A DNA stretch of 64,000 nucleotides, taken from Cladochytrium replicatum. Taxonomy: Eukaryota; Chytridiomycota; Chytridiomycetes; Cladochytriales; Cladochytriaceae. The notes under the pieces are model-generated. The model was not told where the DNA came from, made no database searches, and worked only from the letters and a program-made list of their open reading frames with translations. The stretch is from contig JAHLKD010000017.1 of NCBI GenBank assembly GCA_025526935.1, positions 496,001 through 560,000 of the forward strand. Direction: 5' to 3'. Below, piece by piece: positions 34,400 to 44,507 of this stretch. Numbering within the stretch: the stretch's first letter is position 1; each line of letters opens with the position of its first letter. The translations under genes and the position numbers were made by a program.

Positions 34400-34798
34400 A
34401 GTGTGCAAGCTGAATACTCTTGATCGGAGAATCATCGCCTGGCTGGGGGTAGCTGGGTTGCTGTGTTTGAATACATTATCTGCATCTCTGTTCAGCGCTG
34501 AAAATTGCAGAATATTTTTCCTCACATTTCTAGTTGCGGCTCCTTGTACTTGCGTCTCCCGCGGAGCCAGCCAATAAACGCCAGGTTCTTGTCCAGCTTT
34601 GACCTGGTGTCCGCCCAGCTCCTCCTCCAAATCAGGAGTCAGTCTGTAATGTTCGCCATACAACCAGTCGGGTACCTCGTAGTATTCTGATAGGGCTGGT
34701 ATTGAGTCCATGTTGTTAGTCTCGAAAGTCTTGAAGTCGTGATTCTCGACCGACTTTTGCTCTTTGGGTAGATCTGTAGCTGGGCTTCCGCGCTCCAT
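34316..34798 (-). CDS. Hypothetical small protein, convergent with and overlapping the PEF gene
   Basis: An open frame of 160 codons from ATG 34798. The N-terminal half looks like real protein (EYYEVPDWLYGEHYRLTPDL, KAGQEPGVYWLAPRETQ), acidic and Tyr/Trp-rich. The last third is less protein-like and overlaps the last exons of the PEF gene, so the true C-terminus may lie in another exon or end earlier. Family not recognised. It could be a small mitochondrial or membrane-associated factor, but nothing proves that. Confidence 0.45.
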   Translation of the reverse strand: MERGSPATDLPKEQKSVENHDFKTFETNNMDSIPALSEYYEVPDWLYGEHYRLTPDLEEELGGHQVKAGQEPGVYWLAPRETQVQGAATRNVRKNILQFSALNRDADNVFKHSNPATPSQAMILRSRVFSLHTLAVRNKIQKLFIIQCNPPILQPRTVRI

Positions 34799-34918
34799 GG
34801 CTTGAGATATGAAGACTACTGTGTGACCTGAAGACTATTTCAGAAGCAGTAGGTTGGTTCGGTTGCTCCTAGTTTTCGGAATGAGCCCACAATCACATAT
34901 GACAATAATGATGTCGAA

Positions 34919-35720
34919 GTGTTTTGGTACAAACTAGATACTCTCTTCAAATATCAAAGACCTGCTTGGGATGATGTAAAGTCATTATCAATGGTTGCTG
35001 GAAAATCAGCTGCTCAGTTTGTGAGTAGATTCGAGATTAATTTTTTCAAAGAATTCTTACTTTGGTACAATGAACTTCACAATTTTGAAACAAAAGAATG
35101 AAAAGAAGAATACAACTTACGATCAAATGAAAAGCTGCATATTTAGAAGAAGTTGATGAAAATGAAAAGATCCACGATGCAGTCTGTTTGTCAAATTCCT
35201 CCTTTACGTTAAAAGAGCAGTTTGACATCGTTAGTTAGTAGTAGAGTGAATAATCCTGGTGAGACTAATCAAAATGTTTATTCTCAACCTTCCACAATTC
35301 CTGGTGTAACTCCACCTGTCGTCGTTAGAGAAAAGAATGACAGAATTGAGTTTGAATCTGTTAAAATTTCAGAGTGGGAACGCTCAACCTATTTTGAATG
35401 ATACCAATTCTACAACTCAAATTCCTATTAAGTGACAACAGAATCAACAGAATGCTCTAGTGAGGCAAATTGAGACTTCGAAGAATTGTATCTTTTGTGA
35501 CTCTACTGAACATATGAAGAATGCTGTGAGCTCTTTTGTGACTCTACTGAACATATGAAGAATGCTGTGAGCACTTAACTAAGTATAAAAATGAAGGAAG
35601 GATTGCAATTGGAGAAGATAACCATATTTATTATCCTGGAGAAAGGTGATTACGTTGGGGAGAATGTTAAACCTAATTGGAAACATGGTGGCATGAAAGC
35701 ATTAATAGATGCAAGATATG
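34919..35720 (+). mobile_element. Ty3/gypsy-type gag fossil, plus-strand copy
   Basis: AT-rich stretch with gag-like remains (DDVKSLSMVAGKSAAQFVSR, LEEVDENEKI). The same sequence occurs in opposite orientation at about 36520-37100, so two copies of one LTR element stand head to head or tail to tail. Broken. No LTRs were identified. Confidence 0.5.
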
Positions 35721-35723
35721 GAA

Positions 35724-37163
35724 TTAGTAATACTGGTGATGAACTCCAACATCATCTCTATTTCTTTCTTCATTACCATCTAATACTTGAGCTCCAATAC
35801 GTTTTCCACTACCATCAGGATTAGCGTTGAAGTAAATCCAATTAATACCATTAACTTGATCAACAAATGTCATTGCAAATTGTCTTTGGGCAGGTCTACC
35901 AAAACTAATATCTGTATCGGCATCTCTAACCCACATAGGAGAATATCGTTTCACTCCCCCAATTTCTATCTGACAATCATGAACTACTCCAACAAGTTGC
36001 TGTCTTTTATACGAAGCTGGAACCATAACCCAACTCATGTTTATGTCCACTAATAACTTAAGCTTCATTAATAACAGGAGGATTCTTCTCATCTGAAGCA
36101 ATCTTGCTAACCTTGTCTTCTTTGGGTATGGTTTTCAACCTTAGAATCCGTTTAGGTACAAATTTTTTGGCCGTATCTTTTTCATCTACAAGAATTTCTG
36201 GGTTTTGTTTTCTATCTTTCTTTTTCATCTTCTTATTGGTTTGTGAAGTGTCTTCATTCGGGTCATCACGTTGACGCCAGGTATGTTTCGAATCAACTTC
36301 TCCCCAATGTATTCCCTTTTTGACTTTAATTGGATTTGCATTTCCTTCATACTAATTTTGAGTAGAAGTTGATGTGATACTACTTACTCCAGTATTAGTC
36401 TTATTCTGTTGTCTCTTGATAGGAATTTGAATTGTAGGTGTAGAATTATTCACAATAGGTTGTGTGTTTCCATCTGAAATTTCAACAGATTCAAACTCAA
36501 TTCTGTGATTCTTTTCTCTCATGACTACCTAACTTCAACAAACTCTTTAGTAACTGGCGGACTAACACCAGGAATTTTGGAAGGTTGAGAGTGAACATTA
36601 TGATAAGTCTCATTAGGCATATTTACTCCACTACTAATTAGTGGTGTCAAACTACTGATTTGATGTAAAGGAGGCATTTGACTAACAGAACGTATATCAA
36701 TTTTCTTCCTCTCATCATTGATCTTATCATTTTCATCAACTTCTTCTAAAAATGCAGCTTTCAGTTGATCATAAGTTTTATTCTTCTCCTCATTCTTATA
36801 CAATGAAACATCACAAAGTAAGAATCCTTTGAAAAGTCAATATCGATCGCATTAGTATTTCCAATAGATTTCATCAATCTCTCGAACCTGGTTACAAACC
36901 CAGTAGCTGATTCTGCAGGCCCGAATGTATCGATAAAATCCTTTGCTGCATCAGCATTAGTATTTCCAATAGATTTCATCAATCTCTCGAACCTGGCTAC
37001 AAACCCAGTAGCTGATTCTGCAGGCCTGAATGTATCAATAAAATCCTTTGCTGCATCAGCATTAGTATTTCCAATAGATTTCATCAATCTCTCGAACCTG
37101 GTTACAAACCCAGTAGCTGATTCTGCAGGCCCGAATGTATCAATAAAATCCTTTGCTGCAAGA
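35724..37163 (-). mobile_element. Ty3/gypsy-type gag and aspartic-protease fossil, minus-strand copy
   Basis: Minus-strand frames hold a gag-like part (ATGFVARFERLMKSIGNT, TYDQLKAAFLEEVDENDK) followed by a retropepsin-like region (MVPASYKRQQLVGVVHDCQI, EIGGVKRYSPMWVRD, FGRPAQRQFAMTF) resembling the protease region of fungal Ty3/gypsy elements. Base composition is more AT-rich than the host genes. Reverse transcriptase and LTRs were not found, so it is incomplete and broken. Confidence 0.55.
36849..37163. repeat. 105-bp tandem repeat, three copies, within the gag fossil
   Basis: A 105-bp unit starting GCATTAGTATTTCCAATAG begins at 36849, 36954 and 37059 with only a few differences between copies. 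105 bp is 35 codons, so the repeat keeps frame and triplicates a segment containing FERLMKSIGNTNADAAKDF. Confidence 0.9.
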
Positions 37164-37199
37164 TTGATAATGTGCCATACACCGCATGTGTTAAGTTTC

Positions 37200-38400
37200 T
37201 GCGGACCACGCTATATCCCTATCTTCCAATAGCGTCTCCAGCTTCACTCATGGTAAAGTTGTTTGAACCGTTGTTGGTTGTAATGCAAATTCATCCAGGC
37301 ACTTGACAAGCTGATTAGCCATGGCGACACCTTCAAGCTTTCCAACCATAGGAATCACCTGCAGCAGCAAGTCCTGCGGCTCCCAATCTTTTGTGATGAA
37401 GTGGGCAGTAATTCCAAGAAAAGAAATCTGGTTTGTCGATATCCTTTACAATAATCCTTCGCTTTGCCGCCTCGACTACCTCTACAGTCCAACATGCTAT
37501 CAACATCTGCGTCTGATGAAAGCATTGATGGTTGAACTGATCCAGCGGCTGGCTCCTTTTGCACTGAAGAGTCAGCAATAGAGAGGTTAATTGTATTGGG
37601 TAGAGATAACTGAAGTACCGTCAATGAGATGAGAAGGTGTCCGGTTAGTTGTATTCGGTAGAGCGCTGTTGCTCCCCTGTCATGATGACGCAATGGAGAC
37701 CAGTCACCACAGCCCAGCGGATCAAAGCGGTGCCAGCCTGTGAAACATTGTTGGGCTCCCTCCACGATTTTCCATCCGGGCTCCTCGCGTCCAGCACCCA
37801 CCATTCAAAGATGGGGTCCGTGAATACATCCCTTGGATTCTATCCAAATACGATCTGCTTGGTGAAAAAGCATGTTGCCACTTCAAGTATAGCACTGAAC
37901 AACTGATGCTCGTGTTCAGTGAATTGATCGCCATGCTCCCTAGTCTGGGAAAAGTCACCTGGCACATCCGCTGCTGGAATGTTCGAGTTTTCTCTAACCA
38001 ACTCTTCATCTTCGGACATATCCTCCAACTCATCCTCCCAGTCATCCTCCATACTTGCTACTGTGTCCACCCTCAAAGTGAGGATCTATGATGGATGGGG
38101 GCCACCTTTCAAGGAGTCCTTTGGAGGCCATCATACTGCAGTGCACCAAAGTGATACTTGGAGTTGATCTTTGTCTGATCACAACTGCGGTAGGAGTGAT
38201 CCTAACATTGTCCCATCTGTACGTATAGTTACAGTTGATCATCACTACATATTAGTTGATCTTTTCTCTAGTATAATATCCAGAGAAGAGATGAAATGGA
38301 TGTAAAACATCAAAATGTGTATACCTCCAGCCACCACAACTTGTTACAACTTGAACTAAACTAGGAACTGTACCTACATCTCTCACAGTATATTTATTTA
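37200..38400. mobile_element. Unclassified transposon-like stretch
   Basis: Minus-strand frames include an acidic stretch (EDDWEDELEDMSEDEELV) followed by EHEHQLFSAILEVA and, in other frames, fragments such as SLNGGCWTRGARM. The reading changes frame several times and no catalytic motif can be named. It resembles a decayed DNA-transposon gene, but the class is unknown. Confidence 0.3.
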
Positions 38401-38504
38401 AGGTCTGCATATCTTGAATGAAGCGATAAACATCTCCTCTTTTGCCTCACTGAGAGAGAACGCCAGGCCCATGATCTGTGGGTGGATTGTGATGTGGTAT
38501 GAAG

Positions 38505-39010
38505 CCAGAGCATTGCGAATTTTTCGGACGCGTCGGCTTGGAATGCATCCGTCCCATCTACAAAGGACTTCGAAATTTGCTGTAGGACGGCATCTGTCCC
38601 ACAGTGATGAAGACCTGGCCCCATGTTGATACAGAATTGGTATGGAATCGGAACGATTGACTAGCTGGTGTGATCCTTGTGGGCGGGTGGTGTGCCGCAT
38701 CATCAAAAGAAAGTGAGCGGAAGGTCAATGGACCACCAGTCGAGTCAAGAGATGCTGGATGCACAGAGGAACAGGTGATTTCTGTGGAGGGGCAGGGGCA
38801 ATCCGTCCCATGCGAGTGGAGTCAGTGCATTCCGGACGCGGATGGGATCGGTCCTGTGGAGAGGGAGACTCCGTAATTTTTTGGGTGCAGACAGGATCCG
38901 TCCCGCAGGGAGAAAGACTCTGTGCATTCTGGACACGTCGCCCATGCAAAGAGACTGCACGTTTTCCAAATTCTTTCCCGGGACGCGTCCCTCGTGGGAA
39001 GCCGGGCGCT
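38505..39010. repeat. Degenerate minisatellite-like repeat
   Basis: A loose motif recurs: GGATCCGTCCC/GCATCCGTCCC, then a GGAGAGAGACT-like purine run, then GCATTCTGGACACG/GCATTCCGGACGCG. It is seen around 38525-38600, 38800-38870 and 38890-38945, with spacing of roughly 45-75 bp and heavy decay. Open frames on both strands are side effects. Confidence 0.45.
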
Positions 39011-39169
39011 GTCTGGCCGAGCACTCTGTGTGTTCCGCGGACCATCTGTGTGAGGGAGAAAAAGTGGACAAAGTCAATGTGCAGGAGTTCTGCAAATGCA
39101 ACGCACTTATGCTAACATTCCTGTTCGAATACATTGCTCTCAGCACGCAATACAATCATCTGTTGTGAA

Positions 39170-39887
39170 CCAGCAGCAGATGCGTATGATCTGCTTGTTG
39201 CAAACTACTCACCTACAAACAATGTGCGCGTGACCACTTACATCAAGGAGGTCTTTCAGCAAGGCTTACTCCACAGTGGCTCGCTCAACAATTTTCTTCA
39301 GACCTTTCTACTCTCCCAACGTACCTGTGTTGTAGATGTATTTGTTGTCTAATCACACAGCCACTAACGTTACCTCTATATCCCAGAGAACTTGCTGCAT
39401 ATTTCAACATACCTGCGCTCAACATCTCTAGTTTGACATACATTTGAAACGAGTGACTGGACATGTTTTTCTATGTGCCTTTTCCAACATTGGTTGGCAT
39501 ATCAGATAAAATTGTATGTTGCTCATGAGATGGATCAAAATAGAATTTGATCATATTTTGCTTTTACTTCCCTTCTTTTAAATATTTTTTCATTTCACCG
39601 ACTGAGATTATCCCTAAAATTTATCAAGCTAATGCGAAATGGGAAGGGATCTCTTCAGTTTGAACAGGGCTATCCTGTTAATATTGCCAGGAGTTACCGT
39701 TTTTGGTGTTCTGGCCAAAGACAAGGACTATAGCAATCTCTGTGCATTTTAGACCAAAGGTAGTTAGCTGAACTGGGATTTGGACAATTAACCATTCGTC
39801 TCAGGCAGACCCGTAATACTTTTTTTAGATTTTGCTGATATTGGTGCAGAAGAACTTGCAATTCCCACGTTGCCACACCCGTCAGAA
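39170..39887. other. AT-rich stretch without a recognisable gene
   Basis: No similarity or splice structure was recognised. The last part should hold the promoter of the small gene at 39888. Confidence 0.4.
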
Positions 39888-40094
39888 ATGGCACCAATCA
39901 TCCGAGTAACATCCTTCGTTTCGCGGCGGGTAGATCCATTCCTTTTCATCGCAATCGGAGTAGCGGGATTCTTTATGTACGACATCGACCACAACCCAGC
40001 AGACAAGCGATTCGCTCCGCTCGTGACAAGAAAGCTGCAGAGAATGGGATATTTGGCACCGAAAACAGCGGAATCAGCTACATCAGCAGCATGA
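39888..40094 (+). CDS. Small single-TM protein, NCE101-like
   Basis: A 68-residue frame: MAPIIRVTSFVSRRVDP, then a hydrophobic helix (FLFIAIGVAGFFMYDID), then a polar basic tail (PLVTRKLQRMGYL). Size and layout (SRxxDP, one TM followed by aromatic/acid residues, basic C-terminus) match the fungal NCE101 family, known from yeast non-classical export and reported at mitochondria or ER. Similarity is short, so another single-pass membrane peptide is possible. It lies 182 bp upstream of the eS8 gene in the same direction. Confidence 0.55.
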   Translation: MAPIIRVTSFVSRRVDPFLFIAIGVAGFFMYDIDHNPADKRFAPLVTRKLQRMGYLAPKTAESATSAA

Positions 40095-40191
40095 ACAGAA
40101 TGAATTTATGGATGAATACATGAGAAACATAGTTGTAACAGCAGAGTAAATAGAGTCACAAAGAGTATCATATGATTGAACAGAAAGTCCC

Positions 40192-40224
40192 AACCCTAAC
40201 GACTGTGCACCGTAACCCTAACCC
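40192..40224 (+). promoter_or_regulatory. Two telo-box motifs (AACCCTAA) upstream of the eS8 gene
   Basis: AACCCTAAC at 40192-40200 and TAACCCTAACCC at 40213-40224 lie 53-85 bp before the eS8 ATG. Such telomere-like boxes are known in ribosomal-protein promoters of plants and in Rap1/Tbf1-type promoters of fungi. They match the TTAGGG telomere repeat, so a telomere-binding factor may regulate this gene. Confidence 0.6.
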
Positions 40225-40276
40225 ACACCCACCCAGTTTTACAACGCGTTGCGGCTGAGCAGCATCACAGCACAGA

Positions 40277-41389
40277 ATGGGTGAGTGCAAATCAACGGCA
40301 GATGCAGAGAGGGGGTCTACGAAGGGTCCGTGGATTGTGACACTCGAACAGCGGAGCTGAGAGAATACGGAACCGGATCGATCGATGGATAGATGGATGG
40401 ATGGATGGATTGATGGATTGCTGGATTGCAGCTCGTAGTTATGCCGAGTGATGGATGCATTGACGGATGGGTGATTGAGAATCTTAGTTCAAGTGGGATA
40501 GTGTGAACACCGTCATCATAAGAGTTCAAGCGACAATCAGCCCGACTACGAGATGCGTGTTGAGATTCTGGTTGCCTACGATTGAACCATCGTTATTGGG
40601 GATTATTCGATTTTTGGCGACTTCGTTTCGCATGAGAATCTGTTTTAATACTGCGTGATCCCAGGTATTAGTCGGGATAGCCGTCACAAGCGCTCAGCGA
40701 CCGGAGCCAAGCGGGCACACTACCGCAAGAAGAGGAAGTTCGAGTTGGGTCGCCAGTCCGCCAACACCAAGATTGGCGCTAAGCGTATCCACGTCGTACG
40801 CGTTCGTGGCGGTAACCTCAAATACCGTGCCCTTCGTCTGGACTCCGGTAGGCTTAAACATTTCCAGAAATCACAGTTTATTCAAATCTTTTCACTTTTT
40901 AGGAAACTTTGCTTGGGCTTCCGAATCCGTCACCCGCAAGGCTCGTATCCTTTCTGTGAAGTACAACGCCACCAACAACGAGTTGGTCCGAACGAACACC
41001 CTCGTCAAGGGCTGTATCGTGGAAATCGACGCTGCTCCGTTCAGGCAATGGTACGAGGCCCACTACGCCCTCCCCATCGGTCGCAAGGGCAAGAAGGTAT
41101 TGTTTAATTCTAGTTTACGTGGAACTACGCATTAAACCGATTATTACTTTTTTAGGTCACTGACCCTGAGGACCCTCTTAACAAGGAGCGCTCCACCTCC
41201 GTCCAGAAGAAGATCGACGCCAGGAAACCCACCGCCAAGGTTGACCCGGCCATCGAGGAGCAATTCACAGTCACCAAGCTTCTCGCCTGCGTCTCTTCCC
41301 GCCCTGGTCAGAGCGGCAGATGCGACGGTTACATTTTGGAGGGCAAGGAGCTTGAGTTCTACCAGAGGAAGCTCAGGTCAAAGAACTAG
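40277..41389 (+). CDS. RPS8: 40S ribosomal protein S8 (eS8)
   Basis: Four exons: 40277-40280 (only ATGG), 40665-40847, 40903-41096 and 41156-41389. They join to [19 protein letters not shown]..., the highly conserved eS8 start, followed by [67 protein letters not shown] and a C-terminus [20 protein letters not shown]. It is a component of the small ribosomal subunit. Intron 1, right after the first base of codon 2, is 384 bp, much longer than the other introns (about 55-60 bp), and holds a GGAT-rich microsatellite. The gene is intact. Confidence 0.96.
40380..40428 (+). repeat. GGAT/GATC microsatellite in eS8 intron 1
   Basis: A run of GATC and GGAT tetranucleotides (GATCGATCGATGGATAGATG and following GGAT units), imperfect, within the long first intron. 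Confidence 0.8.
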
Positions 41390-41570
41390 GCGTGCAACTT
41401 TGGGCGTCAAAGAATAAGGGGTCGTGGGACGCAGTTGCCTTCTCGATTCCGACTTGCTTGTGTTCCTGCAGTGTAATACATGGATTATGTTTCACATTCA
41501 ATAGTGTTGTGCGGTTATAAACACAATCAGTTTATCCTCCACATGTGGTGTATATGTTGGAACCTCGCAA

Positions 41571-44264
41571 CTAGGTTGCCAGACCCTTGCTTCTAAGCGC
41601 TTCAAGCAGCCCTGCTTTCCGTTTACTTCGTTCAACGACCCCAGTAATTACCCTGCGCTTGAACTGCTCCCATGTCCGCCCTCGCAAAAAGTTTTCTTCG
41701 ATTGCAAGCACTGGTATTCCGAGGACACCTTTGAAACATATTTAAAAAGGTTTCAGCTTGCCATTCCGCAACATTGTGTCCTCACCATCATTTTCCAAAC
41801 ATCTCGAGAAAGTATTGTCATCGACTTTTCGCAAAAAGTCCATCCTTCCCACCACCAAGCATTCCACTCTTTGTGTTGCGATCACCCGCAGATCCAGCCC
41901 AGCAGCAACTGATTCCCTTGCCTGTAGTTCGGCATTCCAGCCATCAGTCCCAATCCGTATTCCCGCGTTACTATTCCGCCGTCCCTTGTGGTCATAGGAT
42001 GTCAGCAACGCTCCCGATGAGTTCATTTTTTCTTTCCCAACTCTAGCGCGCGGAGCTGCATTCCATGCCATTTTGTCCACAAGATGCCTAATCTTGCCAT
42101 TGGACACTTCCTTGGATTTGAGTGTCAAGATCTCCTTTTCGAGTATATACGCCTGTGGAAACATTTCTCCAACCCCAAGCTCTCCGATCGAGAGCACTTC
42201 CTCTGTAGCCTCGTGTCCCAGCGGTACAGTGTCCCCCGGCAAGTATGGTGTTAAGGTATGCATCGAAATATACCGTGACTTTTGAGAAAATGGCGAATGT
42301 TTCGATGGCTTTGTCTCCGACCGTAGAAACGGAAGAGTGCGAAGCAGTTTGACTTTCCCCTGTAAAATGAAGTATACTTGCTCACGATCAGCATTCTGTC
42401 CAGGTCTTACGATGCAGGTCCCCGGCTCAAATTGGGTGCGATGACAGCTCCGTGCAAGATGTCTTAACACCTCCTGTTCCGTGTTTTGGAACGAAGGGAG
42501 TCGAGATAGGAACTCTATGCGAGTCGCAAGAGAGTCAGGAGCATTTCCTGCTGCAATCTGCTCTGCGAAGAGCCGTTCGGACTCGATTTTGTACACGGCC
42601 ATGATGTAATCATCCTTTTCGATGAACAGGAGATCGCACGGGCTGATTGTGACGACAGAGTACTGCCGCACATCGTTTTCGTCGCCGATGCGAAAGTCGC
42701 CAAACATATCGCCATGTTTCAGGACTCGTAGAGGCTGGTATGGTTTCTGATCTGGATCAGTTGCTTCCAGTTTCACTGGCACCGTCTGTCCCGCATTCTT
42801 CAGGTTTCCTTGGAAACTTCGAGCGGTTCCCGATATGAGAAAATAGAACCCTGTCGGCCTCCTCCCTTCTTTAATAATCATCCTCCCCGGCCCGACCTTG
42901 TGAGACTTTAATCCCTTCATCAGTTCCATCTGTAGCGGCTTTTGAAACTTTGCAAACGCCGGAATCCTCAACAAAAGCGCGTGTAGCACCCTCTGCTGCT
43001 CCTCAGTTCTAAAACTCCACGGCACTGAGATCCCCGCCACAATCTTCCCCGCCAGCATCGTCTCCTCCTTCAAATGCAGATTCTGCAACTGGTTCGCCAT
43101 CATCCCCGCCCCACCCCCCTCGCCATCCCCACCCCTTTCTTCTCCTTGCGCCATATGCGTTGGTCCTCCAAACACTCGCGTAGCCTGTATCATCTTCATC
43201 ACCGACGTCAGTGCAAACCCCCACCGATCCTTCGCGCTCATCGCCCACAACCCCTTCCCCGTCCCCGTCGTCGGCGACACCAACGAACTCCTCTTACTCT
43301 CCCCCCTTGAATCCACAGACGACGCACGTCGAGCCATCGAAGGCCTCCTCGCGATCGACGAACTTCGTCTCCCAACGCTCAGCCTCATCCCAAGACTCGT
43401 ACGCTTTGCAGCATTCCCACCAGGCAACGACAACTCGCTCACCTCGTCTTCCTCCTCGTCCATCATAAACACAAATCGGGGCAACGTGTGCGCGTTCGAA
43501 AGCATAAGTGCAGTCGCAGGCCGTGGTGTTGCATCCCAGTGCTCCAGAACCGCGAGGAGGTGCGTTGGGTTCGCTGAGATCGAGGGCGGGGCGGTGAAGG
43601 GCCTCGGACGGTTGTCGGTGTGAAGGACGTTCTCAAGCTCCGAGATCATGCGTTTAGATACGTTTAGGTGCACGCCGATGAGGTCTCTCGGGCTCTCCGA
43701 TTCGCGTCCGAATGGTTGCGAGGCTGTTGCTTTTCGCCGTGGAGTACGTGCGGATTGGGTTTGCTTCAATGGTTTTACGTTCCGTGCGGATGAGGCGGGA
43801 ATGGTTGATTGAGCTCTTCGTTTCTGATCGAGACTTTGTTTGCGGGGCAGAGTTGTTGTTTGTGGGCGGTGCAACTTTCGCTCAGCTTGCGTAGGACGCC
43901 TATTCGATGTGGGAGGGTCTTTTATTGCAGATTTGGCTTTTAATTCGGTCCCTTCGATTGAAACCATGCGATATTGAAAGTTCTAGGCGTGACATTATTT
44001 GATAAAACACGAATCCGTTTACAAATCAAATCTTACTGCTTCCGAGCTCTCTTCGTCTTCGGTTGAGCCTATCGTGGGCATCCTAGGCGGATCGTAGAAC
44101 TGTTGATCATGCCTTGCGCTTCGATGGTGGTTGGCTTGCGCTGAATGAATTGGCGGGAGTTGCTGGTGCACTGGAGTTGGATGATTCATTGTACTTTGAA
44201 TGCTTTTTGGTGAGAGGGAATCTGGGACTCTGGAGTCTGCATGGTGGTTGACACTCAAAAACAT
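41571..44264 (-). CDS. Protein with two cyclic-nucleotide-binding domains
   Basis: Exons 44264-44037, 43982-41786 and 41728-41571 join in frame (…ESSEA / NFQYRM…, CLEND / G VLGIPVLAIEEN) and give 860 residues. The N-terminal third is a basic, Ser/Pro-rich disordered region. Two cNMP-binding (CAP_ED) beta-roll domains follow: domain 1 around residue 400 (PAFAKFQKPLQMELMKGL, GRMIIKEGRRPTGFYFLISG, GDMFGDFRIGDENDVRQYSV) and domain 2 around residue 570 (LPSFQNTEQEVLRHLARSC, PGTCIVRPGQNADREQVYFI, GELGVGEMFPQAYI). The phosphate cassette in each is not the strict GE(L/I)AL..PR..T form, so nucleotide binding is uncertain. No kinase, channel or GEF domain is seen. Start 44264 assumes the small first exon is used; otherwise ATG 43967. 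Confidence 0.85.
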
Positions 44265-44507
44265 GTTTCAGTGAGCTTGAATCAAATGGTGTGAATTTAG
44301 AACTGTTGGATTGTTTCAGCTCAGCGTTATTCATGCAAATCGGCTCGTTTAATTTCGATCAGATCAGCCAATCGATGCAGATTTCCGGACTAGATCAACG
44401 GCACATAAAGAAGTGGACCTCCGGTGAAAATTACAGGGGCTTGGACATCTGTTGGAAGCACAAAATCACTGCGAAAGTTTTTCAATTTCAAGTGTTTTGC
44501 TCGCCAG
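44265..44507. promoter_or_regulatory. Divergent promoter region
   Basis: 243 bp between the divergent starts of the cNMP-domain gene and the PIN-domain gene. No specific box stands out. Confidence 0.4.

Noticed and set aside
38725-39168. Overlapping frames of over 100 codons on both strands
   Set aside because: They arise from the degenerate repeat array and have no family similarity.
40192-40224. A relict telomere (interstitial TTAGGG repeat)
   Set aside because: Only two short separate boxes are present, placed close to the eS8 start, which fits promoter elements better than a telomere fusion.
40281-40664. A box C/D snoRNA in eS8 intron 1
   Set aside because: An ATGATGA-like box occurs on the minus strand, but no properly placed D box or terminal stem could be found by eye.
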